Below, piece after piece: positions 44,041-57,385 of a stretch of 64,000 bases of DNA. Positions within the stretch are counted from its first letter, which is position 1. Each line of letters begins with the position of its first letter. The stretch is from assembly GCA_029379385.1 (NCBI GenBank), contig CM055612.1, forward strand, positions 17,050,001-17,114,000, read 5' to 3'. The DNA is from Quillaja saponaria. Its lineage: Eukaryota; Streptophyta; Magnoliopsida; Fabales; Quillajaceae. Position numbers and translations under genes: made by a program. The notes under the pieces were generated by a model, which worked only from the letters and a program-made list of their open reading frames with translations, was not told the DNA's origin and did no database searches.

Positions 44041-46742
44041 TCAAGATATTATCAAATATTTATTTAGTTTTTTCTTAAATTTTATTTTACCAAAGGAATG
44101 ATTTTTTTATTCGAAGTTTACAGACTTGTTTATTCATAATCATCACTAATTATTCTTCACACGTTAAGTTCTTATCCATTTATACTTCTTAGATTCGTAA
44201 CATGTGAAACTTTTCCAAATCTAGATTTACACTAACATATATTAAATAAGCCTGATTAAGTTAAACGTGTAGCTTAAATAGCTGAAATTAAATTATAGGA
44301 AATTTTAGTATGATTTCTTTGAAAATAAAATTAGGTTTTTAAAAACATTAAACTTAATATTTTTATCACGACTCTCCACCATTTTTCCGCTGTGCCACTC
44401 TGACAATTAAACACCTAAACCCCAATCATGTTCAAAATCATATCATATTTCTTATTTAAATTTTAGATTAATGAACTAAATCAGATAATAATGTGAGTAA
44501 AATAAATTAACTTCTATTTACTTTCAGTTTTTGCCAATATCTAAGGATTTCTTAACTTTCTTATTTCCTATGAAGGATGTATAAATATCTTTTCTATATA
44601 GACATAAAAATTCAAACATGTAAACAAAATGTGTAAAAATTTCCATGTTACATCTTCATTAAACAAAGTACCAATAGTATCTACATATTCTAAAGATTAA
44701 ATTAGTCGATTAAAAGATTTAAAATATTCAGAAATCCTTTTATCTATTTCAATGGAATCGTCTATATAATATTACTATACGTGACATATAATTTTTATTA
44801 TATAAACTTTTACAGCTACCATTACTGGTATGTGATACTAATTTATTTATAGCAGTACTGCACTTTCCTTATTTATTTTAGTTTGATTATCTATCAGTAC
44901 AGATTTAACGTACAATACATTTAAAAATTCTCGTCTAAAGGGGTAATTTTGACAATGGATTCTATTAACAACTGATCATTTTTAGCCTTTGAAATAACTT
45001 AATGAATCTAGTAAATCTTTTTAGGAAACCCCGTTGACTATAAATAGAACATATACTGGTTCATGCAATAATTGGTCATTCACAGACTAGCATTATATAC
45101 TGTTTCTTTTTAAAATTGATATTAGCACTATAACTTATCTAATGATAAAATCAAATGAACGAAATGTTGGATTAAATTTTACTCATCTCTACTAGGTTTA
45201 TTATTTGCTGTTTTATTTTTCAATTAAGAAAAGTAAAAAGAATATCAAATATATCATCGAAAATTCTGTTATTCTATTAAGAAGGATAGCACTTTGTAAT
45301 TATCTATAACTGGTTATATTTCTAGCATGAGTATCACTAAAATTATATAAAACAAAATCAAGATCCAAATCAACTTTAAATTAGTTCTGAGTATATATTT
45401 TATATCCATATAGGTATAACATTCATTTATTTTATCTATATTGGTCCTTATTTTTATAATCAAGGCTTACATCATATTATTCTAATTTCATTATTTAATA
45501 TCAAATTATAACAATTAATTAAGTTTGCCGTTGATATAGGTTCTGATTATACATATTAACTATTATTTACTCTAATTCATAATATTCATCAATTCAGTTT
45601 CTTTTATGCTCATGTTATTTATCACCACCTCTCAACGTACATATCAAGACTCATTAATCTTATTAATTAAAAGTTTCACACTATCTCAAACTTAACGTTT
45701 TTATAGTCAACATTCCTAATGTTGCCATACCGAGTTGTAACACCTTGTTAAATGTTTGCAACATAACACAAAATATTTCACATGTTACTCCTTACTTCTT
45801 ACTTCTTACTTCTTACTCTCACGATTTATGAAAGATAATGAAACATTAATAAACTCAAAATGCATAATTAAGATCTCATTATAAGTCATTAGTTATGGAA
45901 AATAGTTTTCGGAATGTATTCCTTCTTGTTCTAAACTTAATAGTATTCCAAGTGTAAGAAGAATCTTGAGTCTTTACAATTGATCAAATAAATTACAAAT
46001 ATCAGGGAAAAGAAGAATTCAACTACTGGTAATCATTACACAATCAGAACGAATTATTCTTTTCTTTTAATTGATAAGTGTTTTATTTCCAAGATTCGAT
46101 ATTTAATATTAGAATTAGTCTATAAGCCTGACATTAAAATGAAACTTTTCATACTTCTTGAGGCAAAGGTTTGGTAGGAAATAAATGGATTACACATGTA
46201 TATGTGTTTCCACGATCCACTTTACAGTAAAATAAATAGGTTTAAAGTGGGTTTGTTCAATATTTCATAAAATCTACATAAAGTAGATCCTTTATTTCCT
46301 TTGCTCCTCCTTATTCTTATTTAAATCTTGGGTGTAATAGTTTTACAAACAGCTATTTATTTAATTAAACTAAATTGATGAACTTGCCTCTTACGGAGCC
46401 TACTATTGCGAGATTTAAAATTTCAGCTAAAATTACTCATGATTCGTTGCAACTTAATTCCTTATCAAAGACATCTAAGATCTGATTAACTCCTGATCGA
46501 CGCTAATATTCTAGTATTTCACAAAACTAAAAACACAACCACTACACGTCATCATGTCTAAACGAACACAAATGAAGTCCACGCTCATTTACCGTATAAG
46601 GCCAAGGATAATGTGCTAGAGAATCACAACTTGAAGTTTCAGGATGAATTAAAATGTTTTACTAAGTCCACATATGCCCTGGGAAACGTAGGTAAACAAA
46701 GCAACACGTCCTACATTTGCTGTCACAAACCTTTAAACCCAA
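44041..46742 (-). other. Decayed internal region of the minus-strand gypsy element
   Basis: About 2.7 kb, AT-rich, without any protease, RT or integrase block that I can recognise in either strand. Its right end (46520-46742) is the inverted leader, matching the complement of 26852-27056. A functional copy would have ~4.5 kb of coding here, so most was deleted or has mutated beyond recognition. A short (ACTTCTT)n run lies at 45789-45819. Confidence 0.5.
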
Positions 46743-46754
46743 GCTCTAATACCA
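46743..46754 (-). promoter_or_regulatory. Primer binding site of the minus-strand gypsy element
   Basis: The complement reads TGGTATTAGAGC, one base from the initiator tRNA-Met complement, three bases from the LTR end at 46758. Confidence 0.82.
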
Positions 46755-46757
46755 ACT

Positions 46758-48829
46758 TGTCACACCCTCTACGAATGCATAACTGGCCTGAGGATTGGTT
46801 AACCAATCCACCGTAACCCTGACTTCGAAACAAAGTAACAAACCTGGCTCATGACCCAACTAAAGAATAAAAGTAGCTTTTCTAAAACTAAATTTCACTG
46901 TAAAAGTTTACTTCCTGTAATAATTAACAAGTTACTGAAAATTTTGGCAGAGGTTCCCTGCAATATAGAACTTGCCTCAAAATACAAATACACACACTCA
47001 TGATTTCACATAACAATAACATAAAGATAATAAAGAGCTCCACTTCATCCACATTATAAACAAAACAAATAACTAGATGCTTACATCATTCGAAATTAGA
47101 CCTCCACAATTCTAGTGTGACTGCAAACTTTCATCCTTTAACTTCAGGTCTAAGATCCTGGAATTATCTTGCCATTCTTAATCAGCAATTCACAAGCTTA
47201 GTGATGCCATGTACGAAACTCTTGTTACTAAAAAAACATCCACAAGAGAGGGGTGAGTCCTATAGACTCCGTGAGTTTAAAATCGTACCTAGAGGGTACT
47301 GGCATCACCAAACACAAATGTATAACATATATAATAACCTCATGTAACATTGTTCATACCTTAATTCACATTACACGTATACATTGTAATCATCATAAAT
47401 TCACAATTTACATGAAACGCAGTATCACTAATTAATCAGAGCAATAATATCAAACAAAGTAATCAAAGGGCCAACGAGTGACCTAGCCCCGCATAACATT
47501 ATCACTCCCACCGGGCATTTACGCGCTCACACAACAAATTGATCCTCGTACATAATCCATCCCACCGGGGCTGAGCACCCAATTTTAAATAAAAAAAAAC
47601 ATTTATCAGAATCAGAATTTTCTTATGATTTTAAATCAGAGCATCCTTGGTGCACTTAGGTTCTTAATTTAAGAGATAAAAATCTCACTTTGTTTGCCCT
47701 TATCAACCACAACCAATGTCAAACAAAAGCAATCAATATCAAACAAACATAATTTAAATAAATTATTGAAATACTCTACTTGCTTATTTTATATATATCA
47801 CGTATAATCAAATAAACATATAATTACACCCTTACCAACTATCCTTGCTGCTGCCGTGAATGAGGTGTGCTTATCAGCCTTCCTAGCCTAGTTATTTTGC
47901 TACACATCCTCCCCACAAGATCACCAACCAGGCGAGTAAAAGAGCAACCCACCCAATTTGTATCATCTCACGGCTAGACCAAAATGAGACATCAACAAAC
48001 ACCTCTCAGCTGTTACGGACTGTGATGGCTGTCATGGGTTTTGGAAGGAACCAAACTAGAAAGCTCACACACATCTCCAACATAATTACTACCTACACAA
48101 GTTCCTGCACCTACGACCGAAGCCTAGCTTGACTAGTTTCGGTTCCCACACACACAATTAAGGCCTCACGCATGAAGGAGCAGACCATGATAGCAAGGAG
48201 GAAGGCTGGAGATGCCACGATTTGGAGAGAAACGAGGAAGAACACGATAAAAAAAAAACCCCATAGCAGGGCTATCAATGCCAAATTCCTACTCTTGCTG
48301 CCTTTAGCTCACACTCACACCCACATGGTTGCAAGGCAAAGAGGAAACAAACTACATAGGAAGAAAGGAAGGGCTGGAGTCTCTCGGCCGGCCAAGAAAA
48401 ATACAGAAAGTTCGGGAACAGGAAAGGGGAACTAAGCAAGGTGGTGGATAGGCGGAGTCATACGGCTAATTAAAAGAAAATGAAGGAAAGAAAAAAAATA
48501 AGGAAAGGAAAAGGTACGATAAGAGAAATTAAAGTCAAGTCAAAGTCAATGGCATTAAGATAAAGTGTATATATTTTTGTGAGTATATATATATTTATAT
48601 TAATTATATGGTTCAAATTTATCCTTAGTTGTACATTTGTGTATATATATATAAGTGTTAATTTTATTAATTACCTATTTATTTGCTTGTGGTTGACATT
48701 AAATCTTGATATATATGTATATACCCATATATTAATTATTCACTTACTTAAGTTTAATTGGTCATACTGTTATTGATTTACAAATATATGACATTTATTT
48801 ACAATATTGAATGACGAGGGTTATAACAA
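46758..48829 (-). repeat. 5' LTR of the minus-strand gypsy element
   Basis: Read on the minus strand it runs from TGTTATAACCCTCG (48829) to GGGTGTGACA (46758), 2.07 kb. It shares its 3' half with the plus-strand gypsy LTRs. A GC-richer stretch (47830-48430) corresponds to the leader of the LTR transcript. Small forward frames here, such as 48172-48435, are not credible genes. Confidence 0.8.
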
Positions 48830-50515
48830 GAGAATATTTTTAATATTGATTTCAAATTATTTTTATTTCCTAGTTGTTAATATATAATATCAATATATTA
48901 GTAATCTAATCTTTGTAGGCATAATTATATTATGTTTAATATTATAAAGATTAAATTAAATATTTTGTAGGTGTGGCAATATTAATTAAATTTCAAATTT
49001 TTATTTTTATTTTCCTAAGTTGTTAATATATAATATCAATATTTTAGTAATATATTTATTGTACGTATAATTATATTACATTTAATACTATAAAATTCAG
49101 ATTAAATATTATGTAGGCGTGACTATATTAAATAAACTTTAATTATTATTTTATTTTCCTAAGTTGCTATATATTAGTAATTTAATTACTACAGGAAAAA
49201 TTATATCATGTTAATATTATAAATTTAAATTAAATATTTATATGAAATCATTGGTTCGACCATTATTAAAACTTAACTCAAAAATCGATATTTTTTGTTT
49301 GTTAAAATTTTAAAACATTGACGTAAATTGTGTTTCAATGTTTTTATATGTTCTGTGCATTACTAAGGCTAAATATTTTTATGTTTTGCGTATAAATATT
49401 TACTATAGTTTTATACAAGAGAATATAAAAGAAAGTAGGTGGATTATTACTCAGGCTTAATACTTTTTTGTTTTGATGATTTGCATATAAAAATTTACTA
49501 TAGTTTTATATAAGAGAATATAAAAGACATATACTAATACCAGTAAGAACTTATTTATCCCCTATGAGCAAGATAAATTAATGCTTTTTTTTTTTTCCTG
49601 CAATTGAAAGAAATCAATTTTCCCTAATCTCCAAGTTTGTGGGTTTGATCTCTGTTTTTTCTCAAGAAAAAGAAAAAAAAAAGAAAAATACTATTGATCT
49701 TCAATACAAAGGAGTATATGTGTGTCAATATTAACACAAGAAATTAATATTTTTCTTGCCTGCCAATGCAAGAAACTAATTAATAGTATGTTACAACACA
49801 ATTTGTACATAGCAAAGTACTCAGTCAAAATAGAAACTAAAGAGAAAGTGAGAGATTTATATATACCTACAGGAGTTCTAATCCAAAAAAAAAGTAATAG
49901 ATATTCATAGTCATAGAGCCACAATCAGAGCTCCCTTCATTCCAATACCAAAGAGATAAAGGTAACCCCGTCAGAATTTTTCATGAACTAGCAACTGAGT
50001 CTACCATCACCTCCTTTCAGAGTTGGAGATGAGAGAGCCTTGACTTTGGCTTAAAACCAAATCAAAAACTCTAATAAGAGTTAACCTAAATATGCATATC
50101 TATATTATGTGTTTGTGAATTATATATAGGCTAAGGCATGTGGTCTAGATGTAATATGAACCATTGAACTTGAATGATGAATTATATTTGCTACTTTCCT
50201 TTTAGCATCCAATTTGCGTAATTAATATTTAGTTAATACCCTAATTTTTGTAATAGGCATATGACTTTCCTTTTCTTTTATGCATTATAAGTTTTCTTTT
50301 ATTTTGAGAAATACTTTATTTCTATTTTCCTTAATTTAGGAAGGAAACTTTCCTTCTATTATGCGTTTGCTTCCTTTTCTTTTGAGAAATACTTCTCTTT
50401 CTAATTTTTTATTTTTTTATTTAGGAGAGAGACTTTCTATTTTTCTATTATTATTATTTACCCATTGTTTAAGGCTTGAATTAACTCAATGGAGTATCTT
50501 TTTCATATTCAATTA
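48830..50515 (-). repeat. Dispersed repeat R, copy 4, inverted
   Basis: Complement of R from about 12150 back to 7345: the AT-rich direct repeats come first (48830-49200), then CCAAGTTTGTGGGTTTGATC (49632-49651), the AACTCTAATAAGAGTTAACC element (50069-50088) and the TATA-like TATATATAGG (50122). The first ~660 bp of R are absent. It abuts the gypsy LTR at 48829. Confidence 0.7.
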
Positions 50516-50707
50516 ACTGGGGTTGTTAATTTTTCATTTTTTCTAATGAAAATGACAAATTAACCAACCCAAGTTAATTATCGCTAAAGCAACATGGTGT
50601 CATTAATTAAGGATAAAAAGCTATACACATGAACAAAGTCATATGAACATTTTTAAAAATACACCATAGTGCATAGTAGTTAGTATAGGTTATTATATCA
50701 TCATAGT
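50516..50707. repeat. Short repeat shared with 62840-63000
   Basis: AAATTAACCAACCCAAGT and ACACCATAGTGCATAGTAGT recur at 62866 and 62966. Both places lie next to inverted R, so this is part of the same larger repeated block. Confidence 0.6.
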
Positions 50708-53700
50708 TGTCACACCCCTTACGAAGGCATGACTGACCGAAGGATCTCATAACTAAACTATAAAACAGAAGTTCACTGTAAAAGTTTATTTTCTGAAACA
50801 ATTAACAATTTACTGAAAAATTGTTAACAGAGGTTCCCAACAATATGGAACATGCCTCAAAATACAAATCACATATATTCATGATTTCACACAACAATAA
50901 CACAAGGATAACAAGGAGTTCCTCTCCGTCCATATCCTAAACATGACGAATAACTAGACTTTCACATCATATAAAATTAGACACTTCACAATTCTAGCAT
51001 GACAGCAAACTTTCATCCTTAACTGCAAGTCTGAGATCCTAGAAATACATTGTTGTACTTAATCAGCAAGTCATAAGCTTAGCGACGTCATGTATTGAAC
51101 TTCTGTTAATAAAAAAAAAAAATTCATAAGAGAAGGGTGAGTCTTATGGACTCCATGAGTGCAAAATCGTACCCAAAAGGTACTAACATCATTTAACACA
51201 ATTATATAACATATATATAGTAATATCATGTAACAAGGTTAATGCCTTCATTCATAATACAAGTATACATGGTAATCATCATAAATTCGCAATTTACAAG
51301 ATTTACAGGATCACAAATCAATCAGAGTAATAATATCAAGCAAAGTAACTAAAAGGCCAACAAGTAACCCAACCTCACATAATAGTATTACCCCCTGCTG
51401 GGCATTTACACGCCCGCATAACAAATTAATCTCTGTATATAATCCATTCCACCAAGGTTGAGCACTCAATTTAAAAAAAACATTTATCATAATAAGAATT
51501 TATCGTGATTTTAAATCAGAGTATCCTAAGCGCACCTGGATTTTTAATTCCTGAAATAAAAATCATTTCTCAGAAAAATCTCACTTTGTTGGCCCTTATA
51601 TTTCAGCTTATATAAGTTTCCTTATGAAAGTTCTCTATGAAGTAGTTACACGTCAAGTAGTACAAATTGGATTTTATGTGGTAAGGTTGATAATGAAGAG
51701 ACATTTTTTTATTTATTTTTATATCTTGTCAATGCATAGGGTAGAAATGAACTATTAAAAAAGATTGAAAATGCTAATTAGTTAGAAAGGCTAAAACTAT
51801 CCAAACTTGGGGTTTGGACCAATGTTCACTTTAACGATCATATCTTTCTTTAGGAAATTCCAAATCTAGTTTTGTAAAATTTATTAAATACTAGACACGT
51901 GTAGCTTTATAACGGTGTATCATTTGTAATTTTTATATTTGTATATCAATACAGTTTATTCTTTGAAATTGCATCAAATTCTGCAAAACTCATGATTTTT
52001 GGTACCTCTAACCTTACCTTAGTTATTTGAACATAACTTTTTTTAGGGAAAAGGAAATCCAATTCCGTTTGTTGGATTATTAATAGACAAATATATCTTT
52101 CTAGATAGGTATCATATGTATTATTTAGATGTGTATACTAGTAGAGTTAATTATTTAAAGTTTACTCTAGATTGATTGAAGCTCCCTAAAATCCTGGATG
52201 GACCTAGCCTCAGTCCAATACCTCTAACTATCTATATACTTGGATCCATGTTACAAAATTTTCCAGAAATTATTCCAAGACAGTAAGCTACATTTTCTTT
52301 TTAGAACTCTTAATTTAATTAAGTCCTAAAAATACTAGAAATATTGAATTTCTCCCACTTATCAAATCTACCATGCCTCTTCAAAAACCATTTAACTCTC
52401 ACTTTCAACATTTCACCCCACAACTAAACATCATTTCCTCATATTCACTACCCATTTTCATCAAATCCTCAACACACCACATTAACCAATCATTTTTTGC
52501 TCTTGTTTATGAATTTTTATTCAAATTCCAACAACAACTAATCACCCGAAATTAAATTATCAAGTTTTACTCATAAAATTATAACTAGTTTTTGTTTAGG
52601 CATTAAAAAAAAAAAAAAAAAAAATATCTTAAGGGCATAGTTTATTAGTTCATGAGTAAGTATACATATATGTATATACCCCAATTATTTTTTATTTTCA
52701 GCTAACCTCCTATTTGTTCTTATTCCCGATATTATTTGTCTAGTTAGAGATGCAAGAGCATAATTCCAATATTCTAGCATTTAATCCATTTTCTTACTTT
52801 TCATGTATCTTTTGTTTTCTAAGTCTTTTAGTCTCCATTATGTTTTAAGTTAAGGTATCATTTAAGTCTTGGTAATTGGTGACTAACTTGTATTTGTCTT
52901 AGAACTAGTCTAAGTCATTATTGCCCACAAGTTCTATTAATATGAATACTTTTAGTTATATGGGTTAAAAGTTAAAAATCAACTCTGTAATTTATGTGTA
53001 GCAATAACTAATGCAAAACTGAAAAATGACTAAAATAATTTATTCTAAAGACAAGTCCTTTCAACCCATGAAGCATAGAGGATTACCGTTTAGCTTCTAT
53101 AAGAAACTAACAGCAACAAGTGGAATCACATAAGTTAGAAGACAATAAACTACTATTAGGTGACAATTGGAACGTATGGAGTAACATTTAGATTATAAGT
53201 AGAACATGTGCATCAAAAGGGATTGGATAATTAAGGCTAGATCTGTCTACTATTTGGTTATTTGGAGTTTTCAATAGCACATCCAGCATATTATATGATT
53301 TTGTATTGGTCAAGTTAATGACTCCCTGTTGTCAGGTTTTGTAAAAAGGTTCACATCGGCCATGTGGGTCATGAAATTTGAACCTGACCCGGGCCAGAGA
53401 ATGCCTTCCGGAGTGCAACCTATGTTTGGAGAAAGGGAGGAGTTCAAGATGTGGTCTTTTTCCCAAAATGCTTTCATCTTTATGATCGTTTAATAGAATT
53501 TCTTTTCTACTTGGTAAACTGATGAAGATAAGAGCTAGATAACTAAGTTAATAGAAAATACAAAGGATAAGTTTAAAAATATAACTTACTCGGCTGGATG
53601 GAAGACCATTAATCTGCCATGGATGGAAAGGAAAAGAAACCAAGTAATCCACCCCTTTCACACACACAAGCTGCACAATACAGGGGCTTACAGTTTGGTT

Positions 53701-54277
53701 GTTGGTTGCTTAACTCAAGCAAGGTTGCTGCGGCACACACAAGGCAAGAGCAGCCTTTTTAAGAGGAGTCTATGATGGAGGCAAGCTGCAGGACAACAAG
53801 ACTGCTGCCTCTACAAAGTCAGCTTCTCTGCCCACTGTTGCTCTTACAACGAAGATGAAGTGAGGGAGGAAGAAAAGGACTAAGAGCAAAGGACAAATTT
53901 GGAGGCAGTAACAAATTGCCGCTGATTGACGGAAGATAAGCTGAACTCTAGCTCCCTAGATACTCTAAGAATGGAGCTCCCACAGCCTAAGAACGAGAAG
54001 GATGAAGGAAGCTTTCCAATTTGATAAAATTAGCTACAAGAAAGGTGGAATCCACAGCCACAACGAGAAGCAAACAAGAAAGGCAAGAAAAGGACACAGG
54101 ATTGTAGAAAAATGAAGGAAAAGTAAGACGAGGAAGGAAAAAAAAATTGATACCAGAAAAATGGGAAGGAAGACAAGACAAAAAAAAAATAAAAATGTAT
54201 CTAAGTCAAAGTCTCTATTTTTTTTTAAAAAAAAAAAAAATTTGTACTGGACATAAATCCATTAATTCTATACATAT

Positions 54278-54318
<41 letters not shown>

Positions 54319-54444
54319 AGTATATATATATAAGTATCCTTCTACTTTAATTTTATTGTTGTTATTATTATTTCATTCATTTATTTTTTATTTTTTATAT
54401 ATAAAAACATTTTAAAACGTATGTTGAAGTATTGGGTTATAACA
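50708..54444 (-). repeat. Minus-strand gypsy LTR, probably solo and with inserted or diverged middle
   Basis: On the minus strand it starts TGTTATAACCCAATAC (54444) and ends GGGGTGTGACA (50708). The 50708-51598 part matches 46758-47690. Beyond 51600 it departs from the other LTR and instead shares 51780-52500 with 58640-59300 (CACTTTAACG, TATCTTTCT, TTGAAATTGCATCAAATTCT). A GC-richer part (53620-54000) resembles the leader stretch of the other LTRs. No primer site beside the 50708 end. Length (3.7 kb) suggests an inserted segment. A (TA)n run lies at 54282-54318. Confidence 0.55.
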
Positions 54445-55199
54445 TGTTTAATGGTATAGTTATTCCTTTAATTAATTTATTTTATAACTCTAATTTACAC
54501 ATTATGTCTAAAATTAAATTTTTACAGTATCAGTTTAGGACAGTTATAATAGTAGTAATAACTAAAAAAAAGGAAAAGAAAAAGAAAAAATAAGAGTATA
54601 TTCGATATTAACAGAAAAAATAGTGCTTTTTATAGATTGTTCTTTTAGTATTGTTAACATTCCAATTTTTGTAGCACACGTGCTATGTGAAATCTGTGTT
54701 TATGATATGTATATATATATATATATTTCAACAATTGATGTGAATTTCAAGAACTTATAGTTAATAAGAAAATAATATTACATGTTAATGACATTAAACA
54801 AATAAATAAATCAAATACAATACAACTCTATCTTCTTATGTGTGATCCATGGCCACCGAAGTAGTTGAATAAGATGAAAGTGATGAAAATGATGCTATTA
54901 ATTGGAGAAGAAATTTTTCTTCATCAACCGATCAAATCAAGGATATAGATATATATCAAAGGTATTATTTATTGCAATTCACAATAGAAATTTTCATTTT
55001 CTGTCCATAAAAAATATCTACAATGATTTCTTTTTCCCTAGTTTTGTTTTCCATGTGTGTTTAGAAACAAAGGAGGAGGAGATTGATGGTGGTACGGCTC
55101 GCCCTAAGAGCAACCTTTGAACTGTACTACAAGCCTTTCTCCCAAGTTTCACAATTTTAGGTAAAAAGGCCCTGACGCCATACCTAGAGATTTTATATG
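54445..55199. other. AT-rich spacer with one GC-balanced patch
   Basis: Mostly AT-rich. The patch at 55060-55180 (GAGGAGGAGATTGATGGTGG and GCTCGCCCTAAGAGC) stands out and ends in the frame 54902-55120, but I recognise no protein. Confidence 0.4.
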
Positions 55200-56564
55200 T
55201 GGCTAAGTAGTCTAGGAATATTGGTGAGCAGTTTTTACAATTATGAGCATGCCCACAAGTTCTATTTGTTACAGTTTGTACATCTTTTCTTCTGTTTCTC
55301 TACAACTATTAATTATTTATTTTTGTTTTAGATAAAAAAATATGTTATTATTGACAATGTCTCTAACTATTTCATTTTAGTTTGATATTGGCATATATTG
55401 GACTCACGTTCAAATGGATTCACAATTTACTAGAGATTAACTCATTTCGGTACGTTGTAAATTCAATGTATATTGTACAAAAAGAAAGAAATATAATTAT
55501 ATTTCAAATCAATTATTATCAATTTAATTAAGATCAACCTAAGTATTTATTTAGAAGGCTTTATAAATAGTAAAGAAAGGAAACAAAGTAATGTAATTAT
55601 ATTTCACATGTAACCGATCCAATACGATTTATCACTTTGATTTGTTAATCTTATGTATTAATTTAATTACATGGAAAATCTTTATAATTATATTAATTTC
55701 TTTTATATATTCAATAGATGAGAGATGGAGAATAGGCGAGCGCATTGGCTGGATGCACGATGACAGAGTTCAAATGAATAAAGAGAGACAAACAACCTGA
55801 GAATGTATATAGTTTAATAAAGATTATAAAGTTAAAATTTTCATTTTAGTTAATGGAATAACTCCCATGTGTTATGTACCTACACTATAATTATATTCTT
55901 CTTCTTCCTAATTTGTAGTTTTTATCTTCTATTTTATCCATTGTAGTTTGGATTCCTTATAAAATTCTAAAAAGATAAGAAAAAATCAACAATGTGGAAC
56001 CTCATTATTTTCTGCTTAAATTTAAATTTGATTTATTATGATTGATCTCATAGTTTGCAAAAAATAAAATTATTGCTGAAGAAGTTGTGTGTCATTAACT
56101 AAGTCAAGAAAGATATATACACGAATAAGGTCATAATTAATTAAGTTATATGAAGTCGATGAGGTCTTAGTTCAAAAATTATAATGAGGTTTGAATCACA
56201 CCATTGACATATGTTGGTTATTTTCTTCTAATTTGAGAGTTATTTCTCTCATTTTATGAATTGATATATTAAGTTGTAAGATTTGGATTGGGTTTATCCA
56301 TTGTAATTTGATAAATGATATATTGATGAAAATAATGTATATATATAAGGAAAAAAAAAACGTGTATTAACATCTCTAAAATCATCTTATTGCTTATTTA
56401 GTTAGTATTATATTACTAGGACTACTCAGTGTATTTTGCTATATGATTATTGTAAATCTATTCTATACTAAAAGGAAGACACCCCTTTATGATCCCCTCC
56501 TTTTTTTTCAAGCAATTTTTAAAAATTAAAATTCTATCAACTTTAATTCAACGAAAAGGGAAAT
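55200..56564 (+). repeat. Dispersed repeat S, copy 1
   Basis: TAGTCTAGGAATATTGGTGAGC (55209-55230), ATGAGAGATGGAGAATAGG (55719-55737), TTTGAATCACACCATTGACA (56192-56211) and ATACTAAAAGGAAGA (56465) recur in order in 61757-63938. No coding frame. It continues without a break into the LINE 3' end at 56565, as copy 2 does at 63938. Confidence 0.65.
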
Positions 56565-57385
56565 GTGGTCATTGTAATTTTAAAGAAATAAAATAAAATA
56601 AAAGAAAAGAAAATCTCACGTACCTCCCTATTTATTTCTTTAACAAAAAAGAAAAATAATCTCACATAATTTATTTAATACTACCTACTTATCTCCTAGG
56701 AACTTATACTCAACTCAACTTCGAAATTTTAAATACCAAACTAATTGGGGTCAAATATATGTCTTTTTTCACTATTCGCATTGATCCAATGTATCATTTT
56801 CAATAATGCCTAAAGCAATCATATCATTCTTAATGATTGTCCCTCCCCCATTCTCATGTAAGTGTCGGTCTCCTTCTACCCCTTCTAATACTTACCACCT
56901 ACACCAAGTCATATTTCCTAACTATAGTCTACTAGCTTATGTTGGATATGTCCAAACCAACATAAGCAATTCTCATTTTCTCTTTGATAGGTTCTACCTC
57001 AACCTTCCTATATATCTCCTCATTTCGTATTCTATTATTTTTGTATATCCAATCATTCATTTCAATACTCGCATTTCAGCTACTCCCATCTTATATGAGT
57101 GGTGTTTCTTAACTGCCTAACATTTGGAACCATACAACATAGTCAGTTTCATTGCCATCCTATAAAATTTTCCTTTCAACTTATTCAGAATTTTAGGATC
57201 ATATAAAATTCCTGTTGCACTTCACTACTCTTGGTCTTAATTCTATAGTTCACATCAAGCTTAATTGCGCAATATTTTGTAGAAATTAATCTAGATACTT
57301 AAACAAATTTTTTGTTGGGATTGCTAGACCATCCAAAAATATTTCAGTCGAGCCTCCTCAAGTTGACTAAATCACACTTCATATT
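56565..57385 (-). pseudogene. RTE-like LINE 3' fragment, second copy
   Basis: Matches 39645-40490 in the same orientation, from GTGGTCATTGTAATTT through ATTGGGGTCAAATATATG (56743) to GAGCCTCCTCAAGTTGACTA (57351). It stops before the RT active-site block that survives in the first copy. Complement frames carry several stops. Confidence 0.68.

Noticed and set aside
48172..48435. Forward frame of 87 codons in the GC-richer part of the minus-strand LTR
   Set aside because: It lies in LTR leader sequence, is Lys/Arg-rich without a domain, and relatives of the LTR do not keep it open.
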